Shown: piece after piece, positions 9,301 through 17,810 of the stretch | Numbering within the stretch: position 1 is the stretch's first letter | How the letters are laid out: the number at the start of each line of letters is the position of its first letter | Assembly (NCBI GenBank): GCA_022821965.1 | Contig: JAJECN010000015.1 | Span: 304,785-368,784, forward strand | Length of the DNA stretch: 64,000 nucleotides | Source of the DNA: Candidatus Poribacteria bacterium | Lineage (GTDB): Bacteria > Poribacteria > WGA-4E > WGA-3G | Reading direction: 5' to 3' | Notes under the pieces: generated by a model | Databases searched by the model: none | Told to the model about the DNA's origin: nothing | Seen by the model: only the letters and a program-made list of their open reading frames with translations | Position numbers and translations under genes: made by a program

Positions 9301-10059
9301 ATCGAAAGACGACCTGGGCCTGCGAAGATCGCCAGCGAAAATACATTACTCTTTTCTCGCGTCTTTTGTGATGTGGACGTTGACACCATCGGACTGGTTG
9401 ACTTTGTCGCATTAGCCCAAAAGACACTCGATGAAAAGATTAAGCCGACACTACCGCAAGGTTACTTCTATGCTTTTAGCGGACAGTACGAGGCTGAATT
9501 GGAAGCCCGCAATCGATTAACGATTGTCGTACCAGTATGTATCGCTGTCATCTTCATGTTGCTATACCTTCAATTCAAGTCGCCTTCTGCGATGTTTTCA
9601 ATTTTCTTTGCAATCCCCTTTGCATTCATCGGTGGCATGTGGATGCAGTGGTTGATGGCATACGTACCGGAGGCACTCGGCGGCGGTTACGCTATTAAAT
9701 ACAGTACAGCAGTCTGGGTGGGGTATATAGCCTTATTTGGTATAGCTGTTGAAGACGGAATAGTCTTAATTGAATACCTACTGGAACGCGTCCGAGGCGG
9801 TGAACCTATTGACGAAGCAGTAATCAATGCTGGCTTATTGCGCGTCCGACCCATCATCATGACCACAGCAACTACAATCTTGGCGTTGTTACCAATCATG
9901 TTAGCAGAAATCAGCACTACTACTGGCGCGGAATTGATGAAGCCTATCGCGGTCCCTACCTTCGGCGGAATGGTCTCGGCAACGGTGGCTAACCTTATCT
10001 TGGCACCTGTGTTGTTTTCTCTTTTCTATCCCGTTGAACACTGGGTTCGCCAGCGGTAG
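6391..10059 (+). CDS. cusA: CusA-type RND heavy-metal efflux pump (Cu+/Ag+), enlarged
   Basis: A 1222-residue inner-membrane RND transporter; CusA proteins are usually near 1050. Transmembrane segments start at residue 14 and follow the 1+5+1+5 plan. The proton-relay segment MVDAGIVMTEN is present. The three methionines corresponding to the CusA substrate triad are conserved: Met615 (LLFMP), Met665 (APIGMFE) and Met839 (RVDMLATG). This favours Cu(I)/Ag(I) over divalent metals. Two features are odd. A CP-type metal module (CPNHP ... CPEDG, residues about 148-175) is embedded in the periplasmic porter domain, and about 125 extra residues, helical and charged, lie between the second and third triad methionines. 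The ATG has GAGAGAAAAA before it. It forms the core of the tripartite pump with the neighbouring adaptor and channels. Confidence 0.95.
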   Translation: MINRIIETCMKNRLLVLVIFVFVTMAGWWALNRTPIDAMPDIGENQVIVFADWPGRSPRDIEDQVIYPLSITMLGIPDVKDVRATSMFSFGYINIIFEDDVDFYWARTRVLERMNLAQKDMPDGVVPVLGPDATGVGQVFWYTVENGYYCPNHPTERYAEPGTCPEDGETLIASNLELHELRTLQDWTVRYYLASADGVSEVASVGGYVKQYQIDIDPNTLLAYNVPLSAVYNAVRGSNLDVGAKVIEEGGMEFLIRGLGFIKSIEDIENIVVKEHNGVPIYVKNLGTVSEGPDFRRGALDKAGIPATGGVVLMRYGDNPLRVIENVKAKIAELTPGLPSGVRIVPFYDRSHLIHRATDTLKETLTEEIIVAAVVILLFLGQVSSSLIIALVLPMGVLLSFVGMRIIGLPSNIMSMGGIAIAIGVMVDAGIVMTENITRHLREPHGDESKLQVATRAAKEVGPPIFFAMLIVIVAFIPVFSLTGQAGKLFKPLAYTKTFAMIGAALIAISLVPVLASFLLADPTRTRTGIVSKLVAQFFALLSWPLRKLADGITWVLRTSYRPIIQLAVKNVWTKLAVVILALLIFIASIPLTPFYKNIGQEFMPPLNEGALLFMPVLLPGASITQAKDVMAKQDLIMNRFPEVSLVVGKLGRAATATDPAPIGMFETIVNIIDPAEWPRRAVKHNSTEELVSDLVQRLTHDRLISEEHASHINADFLGDVVTATVKRFDTLATTYHNSYLSVDEREHLYRIWLLRILLEELLAEKRMGGMGLEQVKIGESETEAKLHRIAEEIEPILKHKTYFRTKNRNELITELTEATRMPGVSPIMTQPIRNRVDMLATGIQTPIGIKVFGKDLAKIEEIAVRIEQELLKLEGAQGPYAERIGNKPYLEFHINREEAARYGIQIKTVQQIIMTAIGGMNLTYTVEGRERFPIRIRYMRELRDNIEALKRVLVPAPKGLHIPLEQLVRIERRPGPAKIASENTLLFSRVFCDVDVDTIGLVDFVALAQKTLDEKIKPTLPQGYFYAFSGQYEAELEARNRLTIVVPVCIAVIFMLLYLQFKSPSAMFSIFFAIPFAFIGGMWMQWLMAYVPEALGGGYAIKYSTAVWVGYIALFGIAVEDGIVLIEYLLERVRGGEPIDEAVINAGLLRVRPIIMTTATTILALLPIMLAEISTTTGAELMKPIAVPTFGGMVSATVANLILAPVLFSLFYPVEHWVRQR

Positions 10060-10098
10060 AAAGATTTCTGATCGCACTGTGAAGTCAATGGAGGAATC

Positions 10099-10713
10099 AT
10101 GAAACTTCTAACTACATTCAGCATCTGTATATTTGCCGGTCTTATCGGGTTTCCAACTGTCGGCACTGCCCTTGAACTTGAAAAATATTTACATGTCGCA
10201 AAAGGTAGCGTAATAAGCACTGGTCGCGGATTGGTAATCACCAATAACGAATTGGAAACCGCACGCACCGAAGAATTCTCTATCGGATTTCAATTGACAC
10301 CTGCACTCCGGTTCTCAGTTCCGTTCAGCAGTTCCATTGTGGATACTCGCGGAAATAGCGATGATATCCTGCCCTTCGGCATGTTGAATGTTGAGACTGT
10401 TGGTATGATGCTGACACTGAGTGGACGTGGGAAATGGACACCATTTATCGGACTCGGAACAAATTTCTACGATTTTACTGAGCAATTCGCTGCACCAGCG
10501 AATATTCAGAATACTTTTGGTGCGGAAGCGTCTACTGGTCTCAGCGTAAGACTGATTGACAGTATCTTTGAGGTCGCACAGTTAAAAGGGATGCTCGGCT
10601 ATCAGTTCAGTTTTTTAAACCCGAAAGTTAACGTTCCTACCAGACCGGACGTTGAAGCGTTATTATTAAACCGCCATAGTATCACCTTTCGGTTAGAAAT
10701 CTTAGGGTTGTAA
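10099..10713 (+). CDS. Small outer-membrane barrel-like protein (OmpW-like)
   Basis: A 204-residue protein with a signal peptide (MKLLTTFSICIFAGLIGFPTVGTA) followed by strand-like stretches typical of an eight-stranded barrel: EEFSIGFQLTPALRFSVPF, VGMMLTLSGRGKWTPFIGLGTNFY and TFRLEILGL at the end. The TPFIGLGTNFY strand recalls OmpW-family proteins. AATGGAGGAATC gives a strong ribosome binding site. It is 39 bases after the pump stop codon and so probably the last gene of the efflux operon. A role in outer-membrane passage of metal or small molecules is possible but not shown by the sequence. The family call is tentative. Confidence 0.65.
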   Translation: MKLLTTFSICIFAGLIGFPTVGTALELEKYLHVAKGSVISTGRGLVITNNELETARTEEFSIGFQLTPALRFSVPFSSSIVDTRGNSDDILPFGMLNVETVGMMLTLSGRGKWTPFIGLGTNFYDFTEQFAAPANIQNTFGAEASTGLSVRLIDSIFEVAQLKGMLGYQFSFLNPKVNVPTRPDVEALLLNRHSITFRLEILGL

Positions 10714-10969
10714 GCGAGAGAATTGAGTCGTTCGTGAGTTGTCTTAATTTCTGGGTGTGTAAAGTTTTAGTATTAAGCGTTTCATTTCCCTTGTAGGAGG
10801 GTTTCTAACCCCGATTTTGGAACGCATTTCAGCCTCAGTAGGGCGACATCTGTGTAGCAGCAATTAAATAAAAGCCTTTCTAAAAATCAATATCTCTGAT
10901 AAACTTGCAGAAATAGCAAAAAACTTGCATGTAGATAAAAATATTTGGAATACTATAAGGGGACTACAG

Positions 10970-11944
10970 ATGTTTTTTAAAACTTACCCTCAGTCTCGTG
11001 CTGGAATTCTGCTTGGGCTTGTCTTTTTTATTCTAAGCATACCATTACTTGCCGACGTTCATGAAAAAGAGTGGCACGAACAGAAGTTAGTGGCTATCTT
11101 CCCAAAAGCCAAGAAATTTGTTCAGCGAAACCCTATCCTTTCTTCAGACAAGATAATTTCTATTGAGAAGGAACTCGGTGCTAAACTTCGGACAGAAGAT
11201 CAGAAGCCGATCTTCTATATTCCAATCCGAGAGAAGAAACCGATGGGTCTCGTTTTGTTGGTTGGTGTAGAGGGACCGAGTGGTGTCATCAACGGTGCTG
11301 TCGGTTTGAACATGCAGGGGAGGGTCGTCAGAGTGGAGGTCTATGATCACAAGGAATCGGATGCAATCGCAAGCGAGGAATTTCTCAAGCAGTTCATCGG
11401 TATGGGCATAGAAGATACTTTCAAGGTTGGGATAGATGTTAAAACTGCTGAAAGACATGAAGATGCCGCAAACGCGGTCGCTCTAATTCCGAAAAAGACA
11501 TTGGTAATGAGTTATGCTCTCTTTCTGAAACAGGAACCGGAAGCTGATGCAGAGAAAGCACCAGAGCCTGATATTCCAAAGGAAGAGATGCCTGATGTTG
11601 AAGACCTTAAAGCACTTATGACCTTGATGGTAGATGACTACTTCGTTATCGTCGATTATTTCGATGAGAAAGAAAGCAAAGAGAAAGCCATTGAAGCAGC
11701 GAAACGGCTCGCTAAATATGCAAAGGTCATCTCGGACTTCGAGCCACCTAAGAACGCAGATCAAATGGACGAGTACGTCTATCTACAAGACAAATTTAGC
11801 GAAACCCTTCTTAAATTTGCTGACGCACTTGAAAGGGACGGGATTTCTGACGAAACGCGCAAACAGTGGGATGCTATTGTTACTTTAGTCAATCAAGCAC
11901 ACCTCCGCTTTAGCGAGGCGGAGATTGATTTGGAGGCGTATTAG
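10970..11944 (+). CDS. Envelope protein with FMN_bind-like domain and helical C-terminus
   Basis: A 324-residue protein with an N-terminal signal or anchor segment (GILLGLVFFILSIPLLADV). Residues about 80-185 resemble the FMN-binding domain found in RnfG/NqrC/NosR: a strand pair GLVLLVGVEG...GAVGLNMQGRVVRVEVYDHKES followed by EEFLKQFIG. The Ser/Thr-Gly-Ala-Thr flavinylation motif normally found after this is absent, so covalent FMN is not supported. The C-terminal 120 residues are acidic and helical (four-helix-bundle-like, no CxxCH). The start at 970 within this kilobase has AAGGGGAC upstream and is preferred over ATG 10929-type extensions without a site. It ends 53 bases before the VWA gene and is likely co-transcribed with it. 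Function unknown. Confidence 0.6.
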   Translation: MFFKTYPQSRAGILLGLVFFILSIPLLADVHEKEWHEQKLVAIFPKAKKFVQRNPILSSDKIISIEKELGAKLRTEDQKPIFYIPIREKKPMGLVLLVGVEGPSGVINGAVGLNMQGRVVRVEVYDHKESDAIASEEFLKQFIGMGIEDTFKVGIDVKTAERHEDAANAVALIPKKTLVMSYALFLKQEPEADAEKAPEPDIPKEEMPDVEDLKALMTLMVDDYFVIVDYFDEKESKEKAIEAAKRLAKYAKVISDFEPPKNADQMDEYVYLQDKFSETLLKFADALERDGISDETRKQWDAIVTLVNQAHLRFSEAEIDLEAY

Positions 11945-11997
11945 TGGATGTCACATTGTACCGCAGCTTTTGGTCGAATTTTAATCGGAGAAGAGAT

Positions 11998-13368
11998 ATG
12001 AAAAAGTGGATATGTTGCTTGTGTGTAGTGGGTATGTTGGTATCCACATTGCAAGCAGCAGCGCAAGTTCGTCCGCCTCGACGAAAACATAGAATTATGG
12101 TGGATCCAGCAGCGAAGAAGGAAAAGACCCTCAGGGCAGATATAGGCGCAAGCCTTAAAGACATTGCAGAACGCACAACGCAACACGCACAAAACCCGAA
12201 GGTGGATATTGTGTTTGTCGTTGACGTTAGCCAACAGATGTTCGCACCCGTTGCTATCCTTGAAAAGAAACTCGTCGATATGCTCACCGTTATAGAAGCA
12301 AAAACGATGGACTACAGATTTGCTCTCGTGAATTTTAAATCAGGGCAAGGGGAACCGAGATACACATTTCATCAATGGACATTTGACTACATTGGTATTG
12401 AAAATGCTCTGCGAGAGGCGCGGGTCGAGACTGACATTTCTGAATCTGGGTATGGACTTGATGCAATCATGAAAGGTTTGAATGAGTTGGAATTCCGTGA
12501 GGATGTAACGACGCAGTTTGTTGTGGTTACCAACTCACGGCTGCGGACTTCATGGACAGAAGCAAAAGCCAAAAGCAAAATTAGTAAACAGATTGTTGAC
12601 CTCTGCCGACAAAACAACGCGCAGCTCAACTTCATCGGCATTAGCGAGAAAGTTCAAGCGGAACTTACCGACGAAACCGGCGGCGTATGGTACCCAATTG
12701 ATTCAAACCAGCAGCGGATGGATGGTCAACGCATTCGGAGTGGTGAGACAATAGCGGACAAGGCACTCCTCCGAATTGATGGCTTGTTTAAGCGCATTGC
12801 CGAAAACCTCGTTGAAAGTAGACCCGGCAAAGTAGATATAGTGTTCGTTTTCGACTATAGCCTGAGCATGGAAACCAAAACAGATCCGGCTTGTGATGGC
12901 TTAGATCTGATGGTTTCGGTGTTCAAAGCATCTGGATTGGACTATCAATTTGGGATTATCCGGTTTTGGACAGCGGTCAGTGGTGGTGAAAGCACAGTCG
13001 TCGTAACCAGACCGCCGTTGGAGCCGGAACAGGTGAAAGCACTGTTTCGCCTGCCAAAAATCGGTGATGAGCATCTACTGGATGCGATCATTGAAGGCGT
13101 ACCGAAACTCCGGACAGAACAGGGACGCGACCTTGTCCTTATCATCGTCACAGATGAATCAACGAGCAAGCGTCCAGAAAAAGGGTATACCGCGGGGAGA
13201 GCAATTTCAGTATGCCGAGGGGCACTTGCCCGTGTCTACGTTATTGGTGGTATTACCTCTATGAGTAGTAACACACTTGGGGACAACTTTCAGCGTCAAG
13301 TCGCCCAACTCACCAAAGGTATACATTACATCATGCCGGGGTCTACGATCGCTGATGAGCGGAGATAG
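11998..13368 (+). CDS. Secreted protein with two tandem VWA domains
   Basis: A 456-residue protein with a signal peptide (MKKWICCLCVVGMLVSTLQAAAQ) and two von Willebrand factor A domains. The first begins KVDIVFVVDVSQQM (residues about 63-76); its metal site reads DVSQQ, so the third residue of DxSxS is lost. The second begins KVDIVFVFDYSLSM (about 280) and keeps DYSLS, so it can bind a divalent ion. Each domain opens with nearly the same KVDIVFV strand, evidence of internal duplication. VWA domains mediate protein-protein contacts. GGAGAAGAGAT precedes the ATG. It converges tail to tail, with a 30-base gap, on the cyclase-fold gene. The binding partner is unknown. Confidence 0.85.
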   Translation: MKKWICCLCVVGMLVSTLQAAAQVRPPRRKHRIMVDPAAKKEKTLRADIGASLKDIAERTTQHAQNPKVDIVFVVDVSQQMFAPVAILEKKLVDMLTVIEAKTMDYRFALVNFKSGQGEPRYTFHQWTFDYIGIENALREARVETDISESGYGLDAIMKGLNELEFREDVTTQFVVVTNSRLRTSWTEAKAKSKISKQIVDLCRQNNAQLNFIGISEKVQAELTDETGGVWYPIDSNQQRMDGQRIRSGETIADKALLRIDGLFKRIAENLVESRPGKVDIVFVFDYSLSMETKTDPACDGLDLMVSVFKASGLDYQFGIIRFWTAVSGGESTVVVTRPPLEPEQVKALFRLPKIGDEHLLDAIIEGVPKLRTEQGRDLVLIIVTDESTSKRPEKGYTAGRAISVCRGALARVYVIGGITSMSSNTLGDNFQRQVAQLTKGIHYIMPGSTIADERR

Positions 13369-13398
13369 AGGCACGGCTTTCGCATTTTGCCCATTACA

Positions 13399-14373
13399 TC
13401 ATTGCACCTTCAATTCATCTGCCGTTTTGGCGTGGATGGCGATGAGCACAAAACAGGTGGACTGTAAATTGGAAGTCGGTTTCGTCAATTCAATCGGGGT
13501 ATTGCTGACGAAGCTACCGTCCGCTTGCCGTACATTTGTCAGATAATTGATAGCGATCCGACGCGTATTGAGCGGATCATTCCCAGCGGCGAGTGCCATA
13601 ATAGCGATAGCCGTGATTTCTGGATCACTCGGACTCGCCTTATATCTACCAAATCCGCCATCATCATTCTGAAACTGCTTCAGCCATGCCATCTGGAAAT
13701 CGATGTCATAAACAGGCTCTAACCCTTGTATTACCCAGGATGTCACAAAAACGTCCGACCGGCTCCCGCGTTCCAATGCCCAGCCGCCGTCAAAATTAAT
13801 GCCCTTTTCAAGCCACTCCGCACCTTTGGAGATGGGTTCAAAATTCCGTTCAAAGCCGAGCCGTCTGAATCCTGCCAACACAGCAGCCGTATAAAGAATG
13901 TTGTCGGGACTCCGCTCTTTTTTGCCCCATCCGCCGCTGGCTTTCTGTGCTTTTTTTAACCAGCGAAGCCCTCTAAAACGCACTTCTGGATCGGTCTCTG
14001 CTGTCGCTAAGGCGACGAGCGCAAAAGTGGTATGCGCGGTGTTGTTGTTCCAGCTTCCGTTATCCCACTGCTTATTTCTGAGATACTGAACGCCTGTTCG
14101 GATTACCTGCGATCCGGTGCCCCAGCCTGCATCGATCAATGCCCAAATAGCGAAAGCAGTACTCTCTACATTGCTATCCTCACCGGGGACCAGGGGCCAA
14201 CCGCCATCTGAGTTTTGGTGCTGCACGATGTAGGTTTTCGCACTTTCTATGGTTTTATAGAGGGGCACTCCGTCTGGCGATTCACTATCTGCAGCCCCGG
14301 CTTTAACCTCAATTAAGGAGCTTAACAGCATACAGCAACAAATTAGGATGAACGTTCTTCTGTGGTCTTTCAT
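13399..14373 (-). CDS. Secreted alpha/alpha-toroid protein (prenyltransferase/squalene-cyclase repeats)
   Basis: A 324-residue protein with a signal peptide (RTFILICCCMLLSSLIEVKAGA). It carries six repeats of the prenyltransferase/squalene-oxidase type, each with a helix pair and a D/N-G-G/S-W/F turn: NSDGGWPL, DNGSWNNN, SGGWGKK, DGGWALE, DGGFGRY and DGSFVSN. These repeats form a toroid in squalene-hopene cyclases and related proteins. At about half the length of a cyclase (650 residues), with no DxDDTA acid motif visible, it is unlikely to be a hopene cyclase. Export points to a periplasmic or surface role such as binding. It is transcribed towards the VWA gene. Confidence 0.75.
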   Translation of the reverse strand: MKDHRRTFILICCCMLLSSLIEVKAGAADSESPDGVPLYKTIESAKTYIVQHQNSDGGWPLVPGEDSNVESTAFAIWALIDAGWGTGSQVIRTGVQYLRNKQWDNGSWNNNTAHTTFALVALATAETDPEVRFRGLRWLKKAQKASGGWGKKERSPDNILYTAAVLAGFRRLGFERNFEPISKGAEWLEKGINFDGGWALERGSRSDVFVTSWVIQGLEPVYDIDFQMAWLKQFQNDDGGFGRYKASPSDPEITAIAIMALAAGNDPLNTRRIAINYLTNVRQADGSFVSNTPIELTKPTSNLQSTCFVLIAIHAKTADELKVQ

Positions 14374-14447
14374 TTTTTCGTCTCATTTATGATCTTGGTT
14401 GGTAACTTTAAGCCTTTGGAAACCGCACTCGCAAATTTCTGTCGTCG

Positions 14448-15572
14448 CTACAATTGCGGTTCAATAACAATCTTGTAAACCCCTTCTTGCCCAAGCATAT
14501 CAATACCTTTTTCTAATTGATGCAACGGCAGATGATGTGTTATCAATTCATGCAACGGGGCACGTGTTATCTGGAGGAAGTCCAACGCCGTTTGAAACTG
14601 AATTTGTGGATATGCCCATACCCCGCAAACGTCCAGATCTTTGTTACAAATCTGGTAAGGTCGGATTTGGGTATCCCCAGAATCTGTGTAATGTCCGACT
14701 TCGATAACCTTCCCGCCTCGTCTCACCACGTCCAATGCCTCGGAGAAAACTGCTGGCAATCCTGCACACTCGATCACAATATCCACACCGACACCGTTTG
14801 TGAGGTCCTGGATCTGTTCTACCCGCTCTTCAGGTGTGGTATCCCCGACATTGATGACCACATCTGCCCCCATCTGTTTCGCCATCTCTAACCTGCTGTC
14901 AACGAGATCGGTGGCAATGATAGTACCGGCACCACTATCTCGTAAAACAGCAACGACGAGGAGACCAATCGGTCCACATCCGAGAACCGCTACCCGACTC
15001 CCAATACTATATCCATCTCCCACTTGCGGCAGACCGGGGGCATACGCACGTCCAACAACACGCGTTGCGACTGCCACAGGTTCTGTCAAGACGCGAATCT
15101 CTTCCGGGATACCCTCTGGTATTTTGTACACCCAAGAATTGCCGTGGATATACGTATACTCAGCGAAGTCGCCGTTTAGATAGGGTGGAGTTTCGCTGTT
15201 GCCAAAGCCGTATATCCTTCTGTTGGAACACAAAGTCGCGCGACCCGGCACATGCAAACAGTAGTAGCATCCACCACAGTTTTTTGAGCCAGGCACCACA
15301 GTTACACGGTCGCCAGCTTTAATGGGACCGCCCATCACATTCATTACCTGATTCGCATTTTTGCCGATCTCAGCAACCGTACCAACAACTTCATGTCCTG
15401 GGATGATAGGGAATGGCAGGTCAACGTGCCCGAGATACACGTGCTTATCAGTCCCACAAATGCCGACTCCATCGACTTGTAAGAGGAGCGCGTCATCTGC
15501 AGGAGACGGTTTCTCAAATTCACGGATTTCTATCTGCCCTGGCTGGAGCATCACTGCTGCTTGAACTTGCAT
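14448..15572 (-). CDS. Zinc-dependent medium-chain alcohol/polyol dehydrogenase
   Basis: A 374-residue MDR-family dehydrogenase. The catalytic zinc site is intact (GICGTDKH, PGHEVVG), as is the structural zinc loop (CGGCYYCLHVPGRATLC). A Rossmann segment VAVLGCGPIGLLV binds NAD(P). The family (threonine, sorbitol and related dehydrogenases) oxidises secondary alcohols; the substrate cannot be read from the sequence. It stands alone between the cyclase-fold gene and the CoxE-like gene, both on the same strand. A 41-base gap separates it from the upstream gene, so co-transcription is possible. Confidence 0.9.
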   Translation of the reverse strand: MQVQAAVMLQPGQIEIREFEKPSPADDALLLQVDGVGICGTDKHVYLGHVDLPFPIIPGHEVVGTVAEIGKNANQVMNVMGGPIKAGDRVTVVPGSKNCGGCYYCLHVPGRATLCSNRRIYGFGNSETPPYLNGDFAEYTYIHGNSWVYKIPEGIPEEIRVLTEPVAVATRVVGRAYAPGLPQVGDGYSIGSRVAVLGCGPIGLLVVAVLRDSGAGTIIATDLVDSRLEMAKQMGADVVINVGDTTPEERVEQIQDLTNGVGVDIVIECAGLPAVFSEALDVVRRGGKVIEVGHYTDSGDTQIRPYQICNKDLDVCGVWAYPQIQFQTALDFLQITRAPLHELITHHLPLHQLEKGIDMLGQEGVYKIVIEPQL

Positions 15573-15603
15573 AGTTAGAATTCCTTATCGTAGTTTTAGT
15601 TTG

Positions 15604-15625
15604 TGGGCACCATTCATCGTGCCCA
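15604..15625. repeat. Palindrome covering the stop codon of the CoxE-like gene
   Basis: The arms TGGGCAC and GTGCCCA (7 bp, perfect) flank an 8-base loop. The stop codon of the minus-strand gene lies inside the hairpin, and its last codons (W-A-R) come from the repeat. No T run follows, so it is not a clear terminator. Confidence 0.5.
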
Positions 15626-16774
15626 GATCGGAATCAATATCTTTGTCAACTGCGCCAAACTTTCCAAATTATGTGCTGGGAGGAAATAGTCTACGTATGG
15701 CAAAGCCGTACGAATGCCTCGACAGATCGGTTGATAGCCGTCACTACCGAGCAACGGGTTGAGCCAGATGAGACGATAAGCATGTCGGTGGATCATCTCC
15801 ATGGAACGGCGCAACATATCTACATCACCTCGGTCCCATCCATCGCTGATAAGAATGACAACCGAACGATACGCCGATAGAGAAGGCGCAAACTCCCGAC
15901 AGAATTCTAATAAACTTTCGCCTATTTTTGTTCCACCCGACCAGTCCGGCACAACATTCGCCACTTCGTTCAATCCCTCCGCTAACCCCTTTCGACGGAG
16001 AAGTCCTGTAATATCTGTCAGGTGTGTGCTGAAGACAGCGACTTCTACCTCTCTTAACTCCTGTTGCATGCCGTAGATGAATTGGATGAGAAACTTGGCA
16101 TAACAATCCATAGAACCGCTGACATCACAGAGGAGTAGAATCTTGGTCTTCTTAATCTTCTGCTGTTTCCGAATGAGTTCGAGTGGTTCGCCACCGTGTA
16201 CAAGACTTTTTCGCCAACTTCGTCGGAAGTCGATAATTTTACCCTTTTTACCAACGACTTTTCTACGACTGAGTTTTGTCGCCAACACTGCCGCTAATTT
16301 CGCCACGATTTCCCGTGCTTTCTCCATATCCTCTTTTGTAAATTCGCTGAAATCTTTCCGCGTCAGTACTTCTTCTACACTATAAGCGAGCGGGTCGTCT
16401 TCCTCTCCTTCTTCCTCATCGTCTTCTGTCTCGGCATCCAACCACTGTTCTATGACATCTTGCTCATCGGTAGCATCGGAGAGCTCTTGGAGACTGGACG
16501 GTTCAGCTGGCTCCTCCTCTGTCTCAACAGCTTGAAATTCGGGACGCGGGTATCGCCAAAACAGATTGAAGGCGGTATCAAATATCTCCCGATCTGTTTC
16601 ATTAGCGATAAGGTTCGTCCGCGCCGTATGGTAAAACGCCTCCCGCTCACCGATGTCGATGAGATGAACACTCTCACACCAACTCAGTTGATTGGTCGTG
16701 CTCACATTGATACCCATCTGTCGGAGCAAGCGGCAGAAGTCTGTAATTTGTTGGAGAAGGGTTTGTTCAGTCAT
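15614..16774 (-). CDS. CoxE-like VWA-domain protein
   Basis: A 386-residue cytoplasmic protein (no signal) of the CoxE/YehP VWA family. The N-terminal half is helical with a very acidic linker (residues about 110-150). The VWA domain starts with ILLLCDVSGSMDCYAKF, a complete DxSxS metal site, and later has GGTKIGES (the conserved Thr) and ILISDGWDRGD. Such proteins usually work with a MoxR-type AAA+ ATPase as metal-insertion or protein-remodelling machines. No MoxR gene is in the window, so the partner lies elsewhere. Its ATG overlaps the stop of the MNT-HepT gene by 8 bases (ATGACTGA), so the two are translationally coupled. Confidence 0.85.
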   Translation of the reverse strand: MTEQTLLQQITDFCRLLRQMGINVSTTNQLSWCESVHLIDIGEREAFYHTARTNLIANETDREIFDTAFNLFWRYPRPEFQAVETEEEPAEPSSLQELSDATDEQDVIEQWLDAETEDDEEEGEEDDPLAYSVEEVLTRKDFSEFTKEDMEKAREIVAKLAAVLATKLSRRKVVGKKGKIIDFRRSWRKSLVHGGEPLELIRKQQKIKKTKILLLCDVSGSMDCYAKFLIQFIYGMQQELREVEVAVFSTHLTDITGLLRRKGLAEGLNEVANVVPDWSGGTKIGESLLEFCREFAPSLSAYRSVVILISDGWDRGDVDMLRRSMEMIHRHAYRLIWLNPLLGSDGYQPICRGIRTALPYVDYFLPAHNLESLAQLTKILIPIWAR

Positions 16775-17720
16775 TTTCTTCTTTCTTCAGCCACATTATG
16801 AACGCGTCCAGTTCTGTAGATAGATCGTCAAATATATTGCAGACTTGCTGTGCGTTCTCAACCGTTTTCTCGATCTCCAATTCAAATACATAGATGTTTC
16901 TAACACGGTGGCGGAACTTTAAAATAAGCGTTAAAGCGGTGACCGTTTTTTCAGAAATCACAAATGGACGCGATGCGCGTGACGTTGACATTTGTTGTAA
17001 TAAGTCTGTGTGCCAGTTTTTTCCTTGAGGTTCATCCATATCAATTTCTTCAGCAATTCGTTTGAAAATGTTCTCTACTCCCATATAGAAAACAGGAAGA
17101 CGCATGGCAATCAAGTCTTTGAGATCTGCCAAATCTTCAGCAGATGCCTCTTCCATTTTTTTCAGGCGGACCTTAATTTCTTCGACAGTTCGTCCTATTT
17201 TTCTGCGTTCATCAGCAATTCGTTCAATAAGATCTTGCTTATCCACGTCGTAAGTGTCCGCTGTTTTCGTATGGTTTACCTGACAGTTAGTGGTCAATTT
17301 GTTAAAGTCTGTTTCGCCTCTTTGAATAGGAAGAGCTTGGCTCTGGATCCGCTCGCGAAATCGTCCTTTCGCGCTATGGAAGTTGACGAGATCGATTTTG
17401 AATTCTGGACTAAAGTTTCTGGTTTCCCACAACGCGTCAAGATATGTGTCACCAGGGAGACCCCAGACAACAATATCAATATCTGACCCTTTCGAGAACC
17501 ATTTCCGTCCCGCGAGTGATCCAAAGACAGCGACTTGTGTTGCACCGAAGTCTTCATAAAGCATCGCTGCAACCCGATGTGCCGTTTGCCAGGCGCGTTG
17601 TAGCAACGCCTCATCTACCTTCCGATTCTGGAGGTGTTGATCAAGCCGTCGACGGCATTCCGCTAATTCTTCAGGCGATAAATCTTTCGCTGTGCGATGG
17701 TTTTCTGTGGGTTGATGCAT
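16767..17720 (-). CDS. Single-chain MNT-HepT protein (nucleotidyltransferase fused to HEPN), copy 1
   Basis: A 317-residue fusion. Residues about 12-130 form a minimal nucleotidyltransferase with VAVFGS (Gly67-Ser68) and SDIDI (Asp80, Asp82), as in the MntA antitoxin that AMPylates HepT. Residues about 195-317 are a HepT-like HEPN domain. The expected R-x4-H-x-Y reads Arg270-x4-Asn275-x-Tyr277, so the catalytic His is replaced by Asn. In known systems MntA and HepT are separate adjacent genes; here they are one chain. GGAGATAGCGAT precedes the ATG. The 3' end overlaps the CoxE-like gene. A closely related copy lies at 20966-21907. It may be an inactivated or regulatory toxin-antitoxin derivative; that is inference. 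Confidence 0.75.
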   Translation of the reverse strand: MHQPTENHRTAKDLSPEELAECRRRLDQHLQNRKVDEALLQRAWQTAHRVAAMLYEDFGATQVAVFGSLAGRKWFSKGSDIDIVVWGLPGDTYLDALWETRNFSPEFKIDLVNFHSAKGRFRERIQSQALPIQRGETDFNKLTTNCQVNHTKTADTYDVDKQDLIERIADERRKIGRTVEEIKVRLKKMEEASAEDLADLKDLIAMRLPVFYMGVENIFKRIAEEIDMDEPQGKNWHTDLLQQMSTSRASRPFVISEKTVTALTLILKFRHRVRNIYVFELEIEKTVENAQQVCNIFDDLSTELDAFIMWLKKEEND

Positions 17721-17771
17721 ATCGCTATCTCCTTAGAGAATAGGATAGCATGAAATGGGTTGGCGTGCAAT

Positions 17772-17810
17772 AAAAAAGAGACAGGAGGACTTTTTCGACT
17801 CTCCCGTCTC
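17772..17810 (-). terminator. Intrinsic terminator, minus strand
   Basis: On the minus strand GAGACGGGAG pairs with the arm ending CTCCTGTCTC, and six T residues follow (A run at 17772-17777 on the plus strand). It lies downstream of the MazF operon and upstream of the MNT-HepT gene, so it separates the two transcripts. Confidence 0.65.
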
